DNA of 64,000 nt from Ochotona curzoniae (GCF_017591425.1 NW_024467106.1:24170501-24234500); one strand, 5' to 3'. Shown: positions 1-11,570, numbered from the stretch's first letter. Notes: generated by a model from the letters alone, not told the origin. A program made the numbers and translations.

Positions 1-288
1 GATATATAGAGAGGAGGAGAGAGAGAGGAAGATCATCCATCTGCTGAATCACTCCCCCAAGTAGCCACAACCAGAACTGAGCTGATCTGAAGCCAGGAGC
101 CAGAAACCCTCTCTGGTCTCTCACATGGATGCAGAGTCCCAAGGACACATGGTGTCCCCGACTGCCCCCTCCTCCAGGCCACAGGCAGGGATGGGAAGTG
201 GGGTCACCAGGACATGAGCTGGCACCCACATGGGATCTCTACATGTGCAAGGGGAGGACCCCAGTTGCCAGGCCACCTCGCCAGGCCT
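1..288 (-). mobile_element. CSINE (lagomorph C-type SINE), cut by window edge
   Basis: This is the antisense of a C-type SINE, a non-coding RNA polymerase III element moved by L1 enzymes. In sense, a CSINE has a tRNA-derived head (GGGGC..GGC, box A and box B), a body containing the reverse of 'gatccgaagccaggagcc', and a CT-rich tail. Here the order on + is purine-rich GAGAGG tract, 'ctgatctgaagccaggagcc', 'ccaggccacaggcaggg', 'acccacatgggatc', then the head near 288. The tail side is missing because the window starts inside it. Many substitutions make it an older copy. The open frame starting at 214 lies partly in this SINE and has no coding meaning. Confidence 0.9.
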
Positions 289-369
289 GAACTATGCCTT
301 TTTTTTTTTAAGATAAAATGTCCTAGTCCAAAAAAACAAACAAAAAAACTCTGGGAGTGCGACAATATA

Positions 370-845
370 TGGCTGATTATTCCTTTTCTTTTTCTTCTTA
401 TTGTTCCATTACATAGTTTTGTAGGCTTCCCCTATATCCCTCTGTTCCCTTCCCTCTTCTTCTCTTCCGGCCCCCCCTTTTCTGTCTTTTACATTAATAT
501 AGTTCTTCAGCTGCAATCATGATCCCAACATTTTGTTCCTTACATGTGTCATGGCATTTAAGATATAGGCAATGGTAGAGGATTTAGTTTCTTATTGTCA
601 AGGTATATTTCACTGGGAATCCTTTATTTGGGAGTAGAGATGCATGCTGCAGTTCTTTGTTTCCTGGTAGTCCACTCTCCATTGCATTGTTGATGCAAAA
701 ACAGATGTAAACTTGTTTACCTATGTATCTTTTTGCTTTGTATTTTGTATGAAGATTACCTTATGTCAGAGAGAACATATAAATTTCTGTTGCTTGGGGA
801 TTGCCTTATTTCACTGAGCATAATGGTCTCCAGGTGGGAGCCTTT
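370..845 (-). mobile_element. L1 3'-end fragment (3'-UTR type B)
   Basis: Antisense 3' end of a 5'-truncated LINE-1. The string from 'cattgcattgttgatgc' through 'tatgaagattaccttatgtcagagagaacatat' to 'ttatttcactgagcataatggtctccag' is shared with the L1 copies starting at 13690 and 18890 and, in reverse orientation, with 7937-8296. The end at about 845 is where similarity to those copies stops. No ORF2 coding part is included beyond the extreme C-terminal side. Confidence 0.75.
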
Positions 846-1049
846 CAACTTCGATTGCTACCCTTCCTTTCGGTAGGGAGCCTCATCAGCTGAGATGACG
901 TTAACTGCTTGATATTCCACAATGACTTCACTCTATTGCCACTACCTTTGATCCTTCCAGGAGGCTTAAGGTAAATCCACTGTGGACTATTCCAGCAACT
1001 GTCGCCACACACATTACAAGCAAATAATCTACAGCATTTCAAAGCTGAA

Positions 1050-1975
1050 CTATCCTGATTATTGAACTCTAGATTTATTTTCCTGTATCCTCACTTACAA
1101 TGCACTCAGACGTTATCCACCGAAGGCCACAAATAAAAATCCGGTGAGTGGGTACATTCCTTCTACTCCTCCACTTTATGGAGTCGTTTTTAGAGTTGGA
1201 TAAGGAAAACAAAGCCATTAAGACATGACACAAAATAGAAAATTTGACTTCAAGTAATTGAGAGGATGTTGGCTAAACAGTTTGCATACAGTTATTCCTT
1301 CTTCATGTGTTGCTGAGTCTGACTTAGGAAAAAGAAGAAAACCCAGCAGGATCTGAAGATACCATGGTTCAGATAGCTGCCCAAGCCAGCAAGGTGAGCG
1401 AGTGTATCAGAAACCAAGTCTAACAACTACAATCTTGCCCAAGACCTCCTGGTCCTTCTTACAATAACACACACACACATACACACACACAGACACAGAC
1501 ACACAGACACACACACACACAGTGCATTTTAGGAAGTTTGAGAAGGATAGAACTAAAGATTAGTATTGTCATACAGAAAATACAAAATATGTAAATTTAT
1601 AAATATATACATGTATTATGAAAGAACTGCATAGATCTCAAAAACCTTTCACACAAAAGCTTACATTTTTAACTCCCCTTTCCAAGAACGTTTAAAATAT
1701 TTGCCAAATCTCACTCAAAATGTTCATGCTACCCACGGTGTTGTGGAACTATAAGATGAAGTGAATTCTGAGACACATGTTTACATCTTAGCTATGTTAA
1801 TGTAATACAGATATCACAACATTGCATTTGTTAAAAATCTTGTTTGAAAAACGTGTCTTCATCTACACGAGTCTTGCTTGGAGTGAAAGCCTCCACTTCT
1901 GCGTGTACTAACCTGCTCCCTGGCACAGGAACCTCTGCACTGGTTTTCTTTCTTTTAGTTCACATTCCATCTGTG
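1050..1975. other. Unique AT-rich DNA, no gene seen
   Basis: Apart from the CA repeat, nothing recognisable on either strand. No open frame looks coding. A short tract at 1590-1620 is almost pure A/T. Confidence 0.5.
1466..1522. repeat. (CA)n microsatellite, interrupted by CAGACA
   Basis: Imperfect CA repeat with several AGAC/TAC interruptions, lying in otherwise unique sequence. The interruptions suggest an old, relatively stable tract. Confidence 0.95.
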
Positions 1976-1979
1976 AATC

Positions 1980-2600
1980 CATGTCCCACAGCACAACCAC
2001 ACAACCTAAAAAATCAAATCTGACAGCACTGCGCAACTCACACGTAAATCCGTATCACCCACAGAATTAAGTCTGAGTGCTTCAGCCAGATATAAAAGCC
2101 TTCCCAAGTGTGGTCTCTACCTTCCTCTCTAAGCCGCATGTCCATTATTCTTGTTTAGAATTGTGGCAGTTCTGTAATGTGTACAGTCTCCATTCCAGCA
2201 ACCATAAATACATGAATTTTTTCAACCTGAATCTTTTGCCTCCATAATTCTCTACCTCATCTTATCTCATTCAAAGCCTGGTGAAATAGTTTTTACCCAG
2301 TTGAGATGCAAATTTACTTGGAAAATCTTCCATTAATCTCCATCCACTCTTCCCTCTTACCATGACTTAACTTGCCCTCATTGGAACCACATTTGGGGCA
2401 TTTCACTTTCATATCAGGCATTACATTATTTGATTACATTACATTAACTTAATGAACTAGTTGCCCTATCTATTGTTGATAAATAAGTTCTTCAGAATAA
2501 GGACGGAAGATATTTTTTTTTTCTTTTCTCCCAGACCTACAATCAGGTCTGATGCATAAAAAAAAAGTTTGACAATGTTAACTAAACTAAGTTGAATTGA
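1980..2600 (+). mobile_element. Probable L2 LINE relic
   Basis: Decayed sense-strand L2. The part around 2050-2110 (acagaattaagtctgag...ccttcccaagtgtggtc) follows the L2 3'-end order 'need to correct/compress, catalogue of business terms' only loosely, but the run continues into 'cttcagaataaggacggaagat', which resembles the L2 3' terminal segment. Identification is by eye against a well-known ancient mammalian repeat, so limits are rough. Confidence 0.45.
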
Positions 2601-4395
2601 CAATGCTTTCATATCTGTTTGCAAATGTGCCCTTGGACTGGCCGTGTGATACCAAAGAAGCAGAGAAGAGAGAAATCTATTCTACCTTGTATTTCATGTC
2701 CAAGGAGAGCTGTTGTTTCCTAAGCGTTTCAGTACTCTCCTCGGAGAAGATTTCAATGAGATGAGGAAACTAAACTCTCAGAAAATTATACAAGTTTTGC
2801 TATCTATAAAGAGAAAATAGCTGCACAAAAATATTTCTAGTTTTCTGACATCCTTACATTGAAATAGGTTTGCTAAATCAAGGATATCACCTGGAAATGT
2901 GAATCACAAGAATTTAGTAAAGTTGTCAAATATACAGTAATTGTGTAAAAATCCTTTTTAAACTAGCCATGAATAGTTAGAAAATATATTGAAACAAATG
3001 AGCTTATTCCCAATCTCATTAGTAAATGCCTAAAAATAAATGTAACAATAAATATTCAGGGCTTTATGAAGGAAGCAACAAAGCTTCACTGACCTGTATA
3101 AATGAAAATTTGAATAAATAGCTTTATTGCTGTTGTGTTCCTGTTGAAGAACAATGTCTCTTTGAAGAAAATGTCAATTCTTTCCACTTATTGTGATGAA
3201 TAGGTTTAATGCAGTTTGCTCAAAAACAAAAGGAAACATGTAAAGACCTTCACAAACATATTTAAATGTTCATCCAGAAGCATAAATGGACAAGCATAGA
3301 TATGTAAATTTTTCCAAAAGAAGGGTTATTATAGCAACATAAATCTCTGATATTTTAAAATGTTCTATAGAGCCAAAATAATTACAACATTGTAAAAATG
3401 AATGAAAGATTAATTAAATAGAAAAAATAATTCTAAAGCATACACTAGTGGGTATAAGAAAACCAGAAGACAGTGTTTTAAGTCAGAGAAGGAAGCACTG
3501 TTCAATATTCTATGCTGGAACAATAGCTTACATGCACAGAGGGAAATGAAATAAGACCTGCAATCATTCCAAAATACTGTATGCCAATAGATAAAAGTAC
3601 TATGCTTTTTAAAAAGGAGACTGTCTAACTCAGTAACTCTTGATCATATGTGATTTTGAAGCTACAAAACGTACTACATGGCATAGAAAGCCATTAATGA
3701 CAAAGAACTTTGCAGCTCAAAACACCAGTAAATTTAGTGAGAAACCCTGATTTAATTGAAAAGCAAAAAAAAAAAAAATCGGTAATAATTGCATATAATA
3801 TTATCATAATTGGATTTAGGAACAGAATCAAGTCAACTTTTAAGTGATTTTTTTTCAAAGTGTCAGAAATACAATTTTTAGTGTGGTTTCAACTGGTATT
3901 TTGGAGTTATTTCTCAAGGTTCAAACTAGAGATTGAAATTTCCCAGCTATTTGAATAGGAAATGTGTAGTATATGAGATGGAGTTTGAACAATGAGAGGT
4001 TAGCCTGGCACAAGTAAGGACGACTGCACAGAATACAAGAATAAGAGCTGCACAGAGCGATCACCACCCGCAGAGCAAAAATGGCGGTTTTACCAAGGGA
4101 AAGGACCCTCCAAGAGCTGATGCACACTTGGAGAGCAGAGGTCGCTGCATGGTAGCCAAGTGGCTGTGGTTTCATGTTGGTGAAACTTGTCAAAAATCAC
4201 CCTCCAGATTTAAGTCATTAGGGTCTGAGCATCAGTTGATCATTACTGCCAATGGCAGAGCTTTCTCCCTCCAGGACTCGGTTATCTGTTACAAAGACTA
4301 GGAGGAGGCCATGCTGGATGAGTTCCCTGACACATTCCCCCTACTGACTTTTAGCATCTACTCCCTAGTTCATGAATCAAGAAACTTGTGATTCT
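2600..4395. other. Unique AT-rich DNA, no gene seen
   Basis: Long tract of low-complexity-tinged AT-rich DNA without repeats I can name. A 90-codon antisense frame at 3921-4193 has no motif and no repeat overlap; I do not consider it a gene. Homopolymer A at 3766-3778. Confidence 0.5.
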
Positions 4396-4399
4396 CAGG

Positions 4400-4706
4400 T
4401 TTATTTTTTATTTTTTTTTTATTGGAAAGACAGATTTACAGAGAGAAAGAGAAAAAGAGAGAGAAAGATCTTCTGAATGCTGGTTCACTCCCCAAGTGGC
4501 CACAACAGCCAGAGCTGAGCTGATATGAAGCCAGGAGCTTCTTCCAGGTCACTTACATGGATGCAGGGTCCCAAAACTTTGGGACATTCTTCACTGCTTT
4601 TCCAGGCCACAAGCAGGGAGCTGGAAGAGAAGTGGAGCACCCATATGGGATCCCGGCACATGCAAGGCAAGGATTTAGCCACAAGGCTATCGTGCCTAAT
4701 GGGTCC
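4400..4706 (-). mobile_element. CSINE, full-length with small internal deletion
   Basis: Antisense CSINE with T-rich start, GAGAAAGAGAAAAAGAGAGAG tract, the 'gatatgaagccaggagc' core and 'cccatatgggatcc' box region. The segment that normally holds the box B antisense (ggattagaacc) between the 'gtggagc' and 'acccatatggg' blocks is missing, so about 20 bp of the promoter core is deleted. A possible target duplication 'ttattttttaa' brackets it. The opposing open frames at 4485-4815 are shadows of this SINE. Confidence 0.9.
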
Positions 4707-4709
4707 TTA

Positions 4710-5768
4710 TTTTTTAACTTTTGCTGTAGAGTTGTATGACTTTCTTTTTTGTCCTTATTATCTAGTTGCCTTTGAGAGAGACAAAGAGGGAACAATAAAA
4801 ACAGTCAAATGGTAGGAATAAAAATTAATTTAAGTGGGTAATAGTCATAAAGGGCTATTCAATATTTCTAATCTGTAATTCTTAATGGCAGAATTCTTCC
4901 AGGGTGCGAGAAGCCTTTGAAAACCTGAGAGCTGTAATGTTCTCTCACTATTTTTAGCACCTCACTCTTCCATCTCTTACAGATTTATACTCTCAAGAGT
5001 AGGTTGATGTTGGATAAATTACTTTCATACATGGCATTGTTAGTTCATTACACCATTCAGTGGTCTAGATGAAATAAAGTGCAAGAATAATGGCAAGCAT
5101 TAAACAACAGGAAGTCACCAGAGAGCACAAAAATTGAAAACCACAAAATAAATATCTTGTCTGCCTGAATTAATTGATCTAATCAAGAAACATGTTGCTG
5201 TTGATGCCATGGTTACTGTGGTGTACCCACAGGGGAAGCAGAAGACTTTGTTTGTACTTGTGCTAAATGCTACCATAGGATTTATTATCATAGAACTGAC
5301 ATATTTTCAAAACATCGCATTAAAATTAACTAAAAACTGTAACCAGGGAATTGAGAAATGAAGACCAAATATCCAGCATATCAAATAGCGTTAATTATAT
5401 CAATATGAGAAAGCCATTATGATAATTAATAGTAGCTAAAAATATTTGTAAATTTTCTAAATCCCAGGCCCAATGACTGCTGCATTGTCTTACATCTGAT
5501 GTTGGCATTATTGTTATCACTATTTTACAAGTAAAACAAATGAGACTGAAGAGATAAAAGGAATAGAAAGACTTGGATTTGGTTTTAGAAGTATATGTAC
5601 TATAATTTTTTAATTAAAATTATAAACTGAATGTTTAGGAATACAGAACTGATTGAAATCATTAAATGATTACATATTTTGCAACTTACTCTATCTGACT
5701 TTCAGTAACACTTTTGTAACTTCTATGGACATGAGAAATCACTTTAAAAAATGGTTTAAGAGATACAG
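4710..5768. other. Unique AT-rich DNA, no gene seen
   Basis: No named repeat and no coding signal. The tract ends where an old CSINE begins. Confidence 0.5.
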
Positions 5769-5770
5769 TT

Positions 5771-6038
5771 ATGGAAGGGCAAGTGCAATTAGCATGCAGC
5801 TTGGGTTTAGGCATCCCGTATTGGAGGGCCTGGTGTGAGTCCCCCAGCAACTCAACTCGCAATGCATTTTCCTGCTAACGTGCATATTAGGAGTAAATAG
5901 ACAATGTTGCAATGGTTTGTGTTCCTGATACCCACCTCTGTCAGGGGGCCTGACCCAGACTGCCTGATACAGTCACTTGGGGTGTAAGACAGCAGACGCA
6001 AGAGCTCTGCATCTTCCAAATAAATTACAAATAAATAG
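5771..6038 (+). mobile_element. Old diverged CSINE
   Basis: Sense-strand CSINE of an older subfamily. Landmarks are 'gcatcccgtattggagggcctggtgtgagtccc' (box B region), 'tgctaacgtgcatattagg' and the terminal 'caaataaattacaaataaat' tail. The middle is strongly mutated, so this is far older than the copies at 15545 and 41220. Confidence 0.75.
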
Positions 6039-6039
6039 T

Positions 6040-7005
6040 TCAAAGACAACAAAACACATTCTAAGATATGTGGTATAACATCAGTTTTAGATGAAAAGTA
6101 TGCTTTGCACATAAAAGTTGCTGGAAGGAAATACAACAATAAGTTAATGTTTTTCTGTTTATACTTTTAAATTTTCATTTTTCCCCAAAAGGCACAAGCT
6201 TCCATTTTGAAATCAGAGTAAAACCATATAACTAGAATTAAATGAGAATATAAATATGCATAGTTCATCTAATAAGATAATATGCATGGGGTTTTCGTCA
6301 GATAGAATTTACAAATAATCATCCAAAACAACAGACATCTATCTTGATTGTGAAAAAAATCATTTCCCTATATATTTGTGGCTTACTTGAATGGCCCTGG
6401 ACTTTCTCAGTGACTACATCTGTCCTTCCAATTGTAGAATAAAAGTTTTTGCTTACAAGAATTTATGTACCATGTTTTTAAAAAATGTTTTAAATCATTT
6501 TCCTCCTGTGATTAGGCATTAAAATTTTAAATGTGCTATGGAGAAAAATTTGTGAAAAATTTTAATTCTTTTGTGGTTGATATTTGTTTTGTTGTCTCTG
6601 CCTGTGTTGCTGTACTCAGAGTGATATTTCTGGCCTCCTAATCTATTTAAATGGAGAATCAGAGTTAATAAAACTTCAGTGTTTACCTTATTATTTACAT
6701 GTTTTGGCTGGTGGTCGATCCCTCTTGCAACTTGTGTTCTAATTTCATCAATAGGCCTTGGGCCAGTGAGATGCTGATAATCACAACTTGGATATTTTAT
6801 TTCTCAGTATTTACCTATTTTCTAAAACTACTGCCATACTTCTCATATCCTTTCAAGACAGAAAAAGCCCCATGAATACCAATATCTATCTTAGAAACTC
6901 CAGCTCTCTCCTTTTTCACTTCCTGGCTGATTTTCATCCTATTTCTTCCTTGGAGGATTTGAGCCCAGCTCCAACTACTTCTTACCAGGCATTGAGAAGC
7001 AGCTG
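6040..7005. other. Unique AT-rich DNA, no gene seen
   Basis: Nothing recognised except general AT richness. The 109-codon frame at 6788-7117 runs into the MIR-like relic that follows and has no motif. Confidence 0.5.
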
Positions 7006-7009
7006 TGAA

Positions 7010-7120
7010 AACTGCCCAAACATTGGCAAGAACTTAACCTCTCAACGCGCTGTAAATAAGACTCAGTACTGCACCTGGCACAGAGCAGTCTGCCAGAAGT
7101 ACTCCTTGTTTGAATAGCAA
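7010..7120 (+). mobile_element. MIR-like SINE relic (3' half)
   Basis: 'gcaagaacttaacctctc' followed by 'gtaaataagactcagtactgcacctggcacagagcag' resembles the MIR core and 3' region with an internal deletion. Old and short, so the family is tentative. Confidence 0.4.
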
Positions 7121-7885
7121 ACAGAACTTAAATAATTAAAAACATGAAACATAGTCTGAATGTTACATCTTTCAAGTACTTACTTTTTAACCTTGCAAAG
7201 GAAATCTTCAAGTATATACAAAAGCAGAAGATAAATACATTTTCCTGTAATTCTTAAGTGCTCATCTCCCAGTTTCAACAATTAGTAAGATTTCAGAGAT
7301 GAGCAGGTCAAGAAAGATGGACAGCTTCCCTCTGAGGAGCAGTCACAGTATTACTCTCCTTGGAGATGCCCCAGTGGTTGCTATGAGGCTGTATGTGACC
7401 AAGAACACCAGTATTTCCTCCCGAGACTTACCAGTGTCTTTTCAACATTGCGGAGGATTTTTTTTTTAAAGATACTTATTTATCTGTAATCCATGGTGAC
7501 TCTTGAGCAACACAAGGAATCTTAAAAGAGAATTGTTTTTCATGTTCTGTGTCGGTCATTTTCTAGTAATGTGTCCCTGAGTATGTTAAAGCTATAGTAT
7601 TAAGCTTTCCTCCATTAAAAACAGAACATTAATAATGCTGTATTGCTAAAGTTTGATGGGGATCAAATGTTATTTGGTTTTCTGTGCTTAGCATAATGCT
7701 GTCGTTATATTTAGTATATATAAATCTTCCTCATCTAAAAAAAAAGTTACTTAAATTCACATTGTTGCCAAAATTCAAGTGTTATGAATTTCTGGCTAAG
7801 TATATCAAATAATTTAAACAGAAACATTAAGCAACATTTTTTTTTTCCTTTTAAATCAGGAGTCTTGAATTCAAGATCCAGTTAT
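7121..7885. other. Unique AT-rich DNA, no gene seen
   Basis: Unremarkable; poly-A/T stretches at 7457-7467, 7738-7744 and 7837-7847 only. Confidence 0.5.
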
Positions 7886-7894
7886 GAGTTTTCA

Positions 7895-8296
7895 GGGACT
7901 GGCACTGTGGCAGAATGGGTCAGGGAACTGCCTTCCTACCTTCATGCAAAATACAAAACAAATAGACATATAGGTTAATATGTAGACACATATACTCTCA
8001 TGGATAAACTGTATAGTGGAGACACGTTGCAGCGTGCATCTCTACTTTCAAATAAGAGGACTCCCAATGAAGTTGTTAAATGTATCTTGACAACAGGATA
8101 CTAGATTTTCTACCATTGTCTAGAACTACAATGCCATGATGTACTTAGAGAGCAGAATGCTGACTACTGCAGGAGGACTAAAGTGGTGTAATAATAAGGG
8201 GGGAACAGGACAGGGATGGATAACGGGGAAGGAGGAAGGAGAAGTAGAGCCATTTTATATAAATATACTTCATAAGGACATTTACTTAAAAAATTA
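7895..8296 (+). mobile_element. Composite insertion: CSINE 5' head joined to L1 3' end
   Basis: The first ~42 bp (gggactggcactgtggcaga.., 7895-7936) match the start of a CSINE with its box A region. At about 7937 the sequence switches, in the same orientation, to an L1 3' end (cttcatgcaaaatacaaaac.., then 'gcagcgtgcatctctac', 'ttctaccattgtctagaac', 'ggaacaggacagggatgg'), the reverse complement of the L1 at 370-845. The unit ends in an A-rich tail (acttaaaaaatta). Direct repeats bracket the whole: 'ttatgagttttca' at 7882-7894 and 'ttaggttttca' at 8294-8304, sharing GTTTTCA exactly with one small indel upstream. One insertion event of a chimeric RNA or cDNA is the simplest reading; chance adjacency is the alternative. 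Confidence 0.65.
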
Positions 8297-8344
8297 GGTT
8301 TTCACTATATGACATTAACCTTCACCTTCTTCTCCCCCCAAAAA

Positions 8345-8570
8345 AGCTGCCCTCAACTCTGGCTTCCCATATCAGTTCCAAGTTGAGTCCCTCAGCTCTC
8401 TTCAAATGTTCCCGGAAGAGCAACAGCAGATGACTCAACACTTGGACCCCCAGCATCCACAGAGCAAACAGGTTTCCAGGCTTGTGCCTTCCAAGCCATT
8501 GTGACTGTGGAGTGAAATCCCAGGTGCAAGAGCTGTCTCTCTCTCTTTCTCTCTTTTTTCTCATTTTTTT
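8345..8570 (+). mobile_element. Old CSINE, 5'-truncated
   Basis: Sense CSINE: 'ggcttcccatatcagttccaagttgagtccc', 'gcaacagcagatgactcaacacttgg', 'ccattgtgactgtggagtgaa' and a CTCTCTCTCTTT tail. The first ~45 bp of the head are absent. It abuts an antisense CSINE, making a tail-to-tail inverted pair. Confidence 0.75.
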
Positions 8571-8577
8571 CTTTCAA

Positions 8578-8912
8578 TTTTTAAATTTTATTTAGAAAGG
8601 CAGAATTACAATGAGGACACACACACACAGGCGGGCGGGGGGGGTGGGGGGAGGGCAGAACGTTGGGAAGAGATCTTGTATCTGACAACTCACTTCCCAA
8701 ATGGCTGTATGGGTAGAACTGGGTCAGTCCAATGCCAGGAGCTTCCTCTAGATCTCCCACAGGGATGCAGGGGGTCCAAGGACTTGCACCCCTTCTGTTG
8801 ACTTTACAGACCATCATCAGGAAGTTAGGTCAGAAATGAGCAAACCGGTACCCATAGGGATGTGCAAACCACAGCAGATATTTGGCTGGTTATACCACAG
8901 TGCCACCCCTTC
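8578..8912 (-). mobile_element. CSINE, diverged, with CA/G-rich expansion in its tail
   Basis: Antisense CSINE: 'tttatttagaaaggcagaattac' tail, then an inserted ACACACACACAGGCGGGC and G-run segment (about 8619-8656) where the usual GAGAGA tract sits, then 'caatgccaggagcttcctctagatctccca' and 'ggtacccatagggatg', ending 'ccacagtgccac'. The purine tract has mutated into a CA plus poly-G stretch. Confidence 0.85.
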
Positions 8913-8954
8913 CCTCTTATTTTGTAACTGTGACTCTCAAATAAATAATTGTCA

Positions 8955-9032
8955 GAGAAGGAAAGAAAGAAGGAAGGAAGGAAGGAAGGAAGGAAGGAAG
9001 GAAGGAAGGAAGGAAGGAAGGAAGGAAAAAAG
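8955..9032. repeat. (GGAA)n tetranucleotide microsatellite
   Basis: About 15 GGAA/GAAA units immediately after a CSINE. The two overlapping open frames across it (Lys/Gly/Arg/Glu repeats on +, Ser/Phe/Leu/Pro repeats on -) come from the repeat. Confidence 0.97.
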
Positions 9033-9065
9033 ACTGTGTTTTCAAAACAAACCAAAAGACATGTA

Positions 9066-9195
9066 GAGGGCTCCAAAAAGTTCATGGAAAGTGTGGATTA
9101 TGCAATTATATATGACTTTTGTTCTTTTCCCTTTGGAACCAAAATAAGCTTATTTTTTAGTTCCATATTCCCCGTGAATTGTATAAAACACTCTT
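9066..9195. mobile_element. Small palindromic DNA-element relic (MITE-like)
   Basis: Starts 'gggctccaaaaagttcatggaaag' and ends 'ttccccgtgaattgtataaa', which is roughly the inverse of the start (ttccatgaactttttgaa). An internal 'aaaataagcttatttttt' lies off centre. Similar ends occur at 50525-50690 and 52262-52372. I suspect a mariner/Tc1-type non-autonomous element but cannot name the family. Confidence 0.45.
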
Positions 9196-9204
9196 TTGAG
9201 GAAG

Positions 9205-9912
9205 GGGCTGGTGAGGATGGAGAGCTGGAGATATATAGTCAAGAAAGATTTTCTGCAGAAGAATCAGTTTCAGACAAGAGTTAAGTTGCACACAGCCCAA
9301 GAATACACGAAGAGTTTGTGTAGAGCAAAGCAAACTCAGGGAAACTTTAAAGGCCAGTTGGTAAGGGAAAGACTGCAGACTTTATTTTTAAAACTAAAAA
9401 AAAAAAAATCTAAAGTTTATATTCATCTGTTGAAATACCTTCAATATTCAATGTTATTTCAATGACTTCATAACAGCTGTTATGTGAAAATATTTGTGTC
9501 ACACAAATTTTAAAAACAGTACAACAAATGCATATTGTAGCTTCAGCTATTTAAAATGTCAATTTTTGAGTACAAGGAGTAAACAGGACCAGAGTAAATG
9601 TAACATTAGTATTAAGATGGTAAGAATATTTATTTCTTGTTGTTCTCTCTGTTACCAAATTGTGCAATAAATAAAGAATAAGAAATAAGACTCTGGAGAT
9701 GAAGAAAGGCTGAGTGAGATCACGATTTATCAGAAAGGTCCAGGACTCAACAGGAGTCATGGATGAAGACAGAAGCTCCAGGAAACGTGCAGTTATATGC
9801 TCTGCTAACCAGCTTTATTCTTGACATAGATCAAGTGAAGAGGAACAGATAGGAGTATTGAGGGAAAGCATTGTGTTGTGCATGGTTATTGAGACAGAAG
9901 GTGATGTTTGAT
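9205..9912. other. Unique DNA, no gene seen
   Basis: No named repeat. Frames at 9196-9465 and 9551-9760 have no motif. Confidence 0.45.
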
Positions 9913-9916
9913 GGCA

Positions 9917-10172
9917 ACTTATTTATTTGTTTATTTGTGTGTGAGAGAGAATTTCCCATCTACTGGTCCAGTCCCCTGATACCTGCAACAGCTAGGGTTG
10001 GATGCAGCCCAAACTAGAATCTGGGGACTCGTTGCAGGTTTTCCAGGAGAAGGGCAAGTACTTGAGTCATTACCTGTTGCTTCCTAGTATGTGTAGTTGC
10101 AGCAAGCTGGAATCAGGAGCAAAGCCAAGGTTTGAACCCAGGTACTCCAGATAAGAAGGCATCCTAAACTGT
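9917..10172 (-). mobile_element. Old CSINE (older subfamily)
   Basis: Antisense copy of the older CSINE type: 'cccatctactggtccagtcccc', 'cttgagtcattacctgttgcttcctag', 'gcaagctggaatcaggagcaaagcc', 'tttgaacccaggtactcc' and 'ggcatcctaaact'. The box B antisense (ggtttgaaccc) is partly intact. Confidence 0.85.
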
Positions 10173-10174
10173 AT

Positions 10175-11570
10175 TTTTATTGTAACAAAGACCCACCGCT
10201 AATAACGACATTCTTAAACAGTTCAATAAGGGATCAAATTTTGAATAAGATTTTGAGCTTCCTTAAATTTCCCCATTCATTATCCAGAGATCTATTCTTT
10301 GTTTCTACCTCCTTAAGTCAAATTTAGAACATTTCTTATATGAGAAAAAGCGATAAACAACATAGATTTGTAGAGGCTTCCATGTGGGAGAAAAAGAAAT
10401 ATTTTCTATCATATATTCGAAGCAGAGAGATTTCACAAGATGCCTTAAGGAGTTCTAGCCTTGCTAATACCTGAAAAGAGATTTCCATCTTGACTTTTTC
10501 TCAGATCAGTATTTAACCTGGCCCACTTGTATTTTCCTTGATGCCAGATCTTTTTCTCATCTTTGCATAGTTTCCTGTTATTTATTCAGGAAAAGTTTGG
10601 CTAGTGATCCAACAAACAAACCCGCATTCCAGAGCTCTCATCTTTTTATTGAATATGGATCCCTCCAGTTACCAGAATCTACTCTTCCAGGAAGACTCCA
10701 ATGGATTAAGCAATTATTTTTTCTTTGTCCATGGGTATCAGATACTCTTATCCTGTGTAGTAACCAATATGAAGAGATAAGTCATTAATCTTGGTGTCTA
10801 CTAAAAACAAAAAAGTTAAATTACATCTGGTAGATAGACAATTACCATCACAAATGCGTTTTGAAAATGGAAATGTGTAAATATTTTAAACTTAAAACAC
10901 ATTGATAAAAGATTCTTAGATATTTTAAATTAAGTTGTGGGCAGGAGGATAGAAGGATCGGAGAGATGAGAAAAGTTTATGTGAAACTGACAGCCTAGGG
11001 TTAAACCAACAAAGATGAAAAGAAATGGTTCCGCATTGCTTTCAAGCATCCTGAGGACTTGCCCATCAAGGCAACTTCCTGTGAACTGAAAAAACTGACC
11101 AAGACGCAGCAAGTTCTGCAGACTTCTCTGCAGACCATCCTCTTATCCCATGGCTCTCCCTGTTTTATGTTGTCTCACTTCTCTTACCCACAACCTGTGT
11201 AGGTTTAATGTAGACAATTTGCTTTGATCTCCCCCTACGTTTCATTATTAAATGTGCTGACTTTTCAAGATGAATTAGCATTTGCCTCAAATGCCATCTG
11301 CCACTTTGTTAGTGGTTTAGGGAAGTTGACCCAAGGCCAGTCCCTTGTTTTGGTTGGCATGTAATAACAACTCAATAAAACTCTTTAAGAAATTTCATGA
11401 TCTCTACAATTCTGTTTTAACAGCAAGATGCAGCTATTTGTTTTAATTTATGCTATTTTTATCTTCATAAAAATATCTTCATATTTTATTTGTAAATGTA
11501 ACACAGTGGTCTAAATGAGAAGAGATTTATCAGAAGGGTACCTTAGTAAACTAAAGAAAAATAGTAAACT
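10175..11570. other. Unique DNA, no gene seen
   Basis: No repeat I can name and no coding frame above 63 codons. Some stretches (10925-11160) are less AT-rich but show no splice-flanked frame. Confidence 0.45.

Noticed and set aside
8825..9284. Low-complexity peptides on both strands
   Set aside because: Produced by the GGAA microsatellite.
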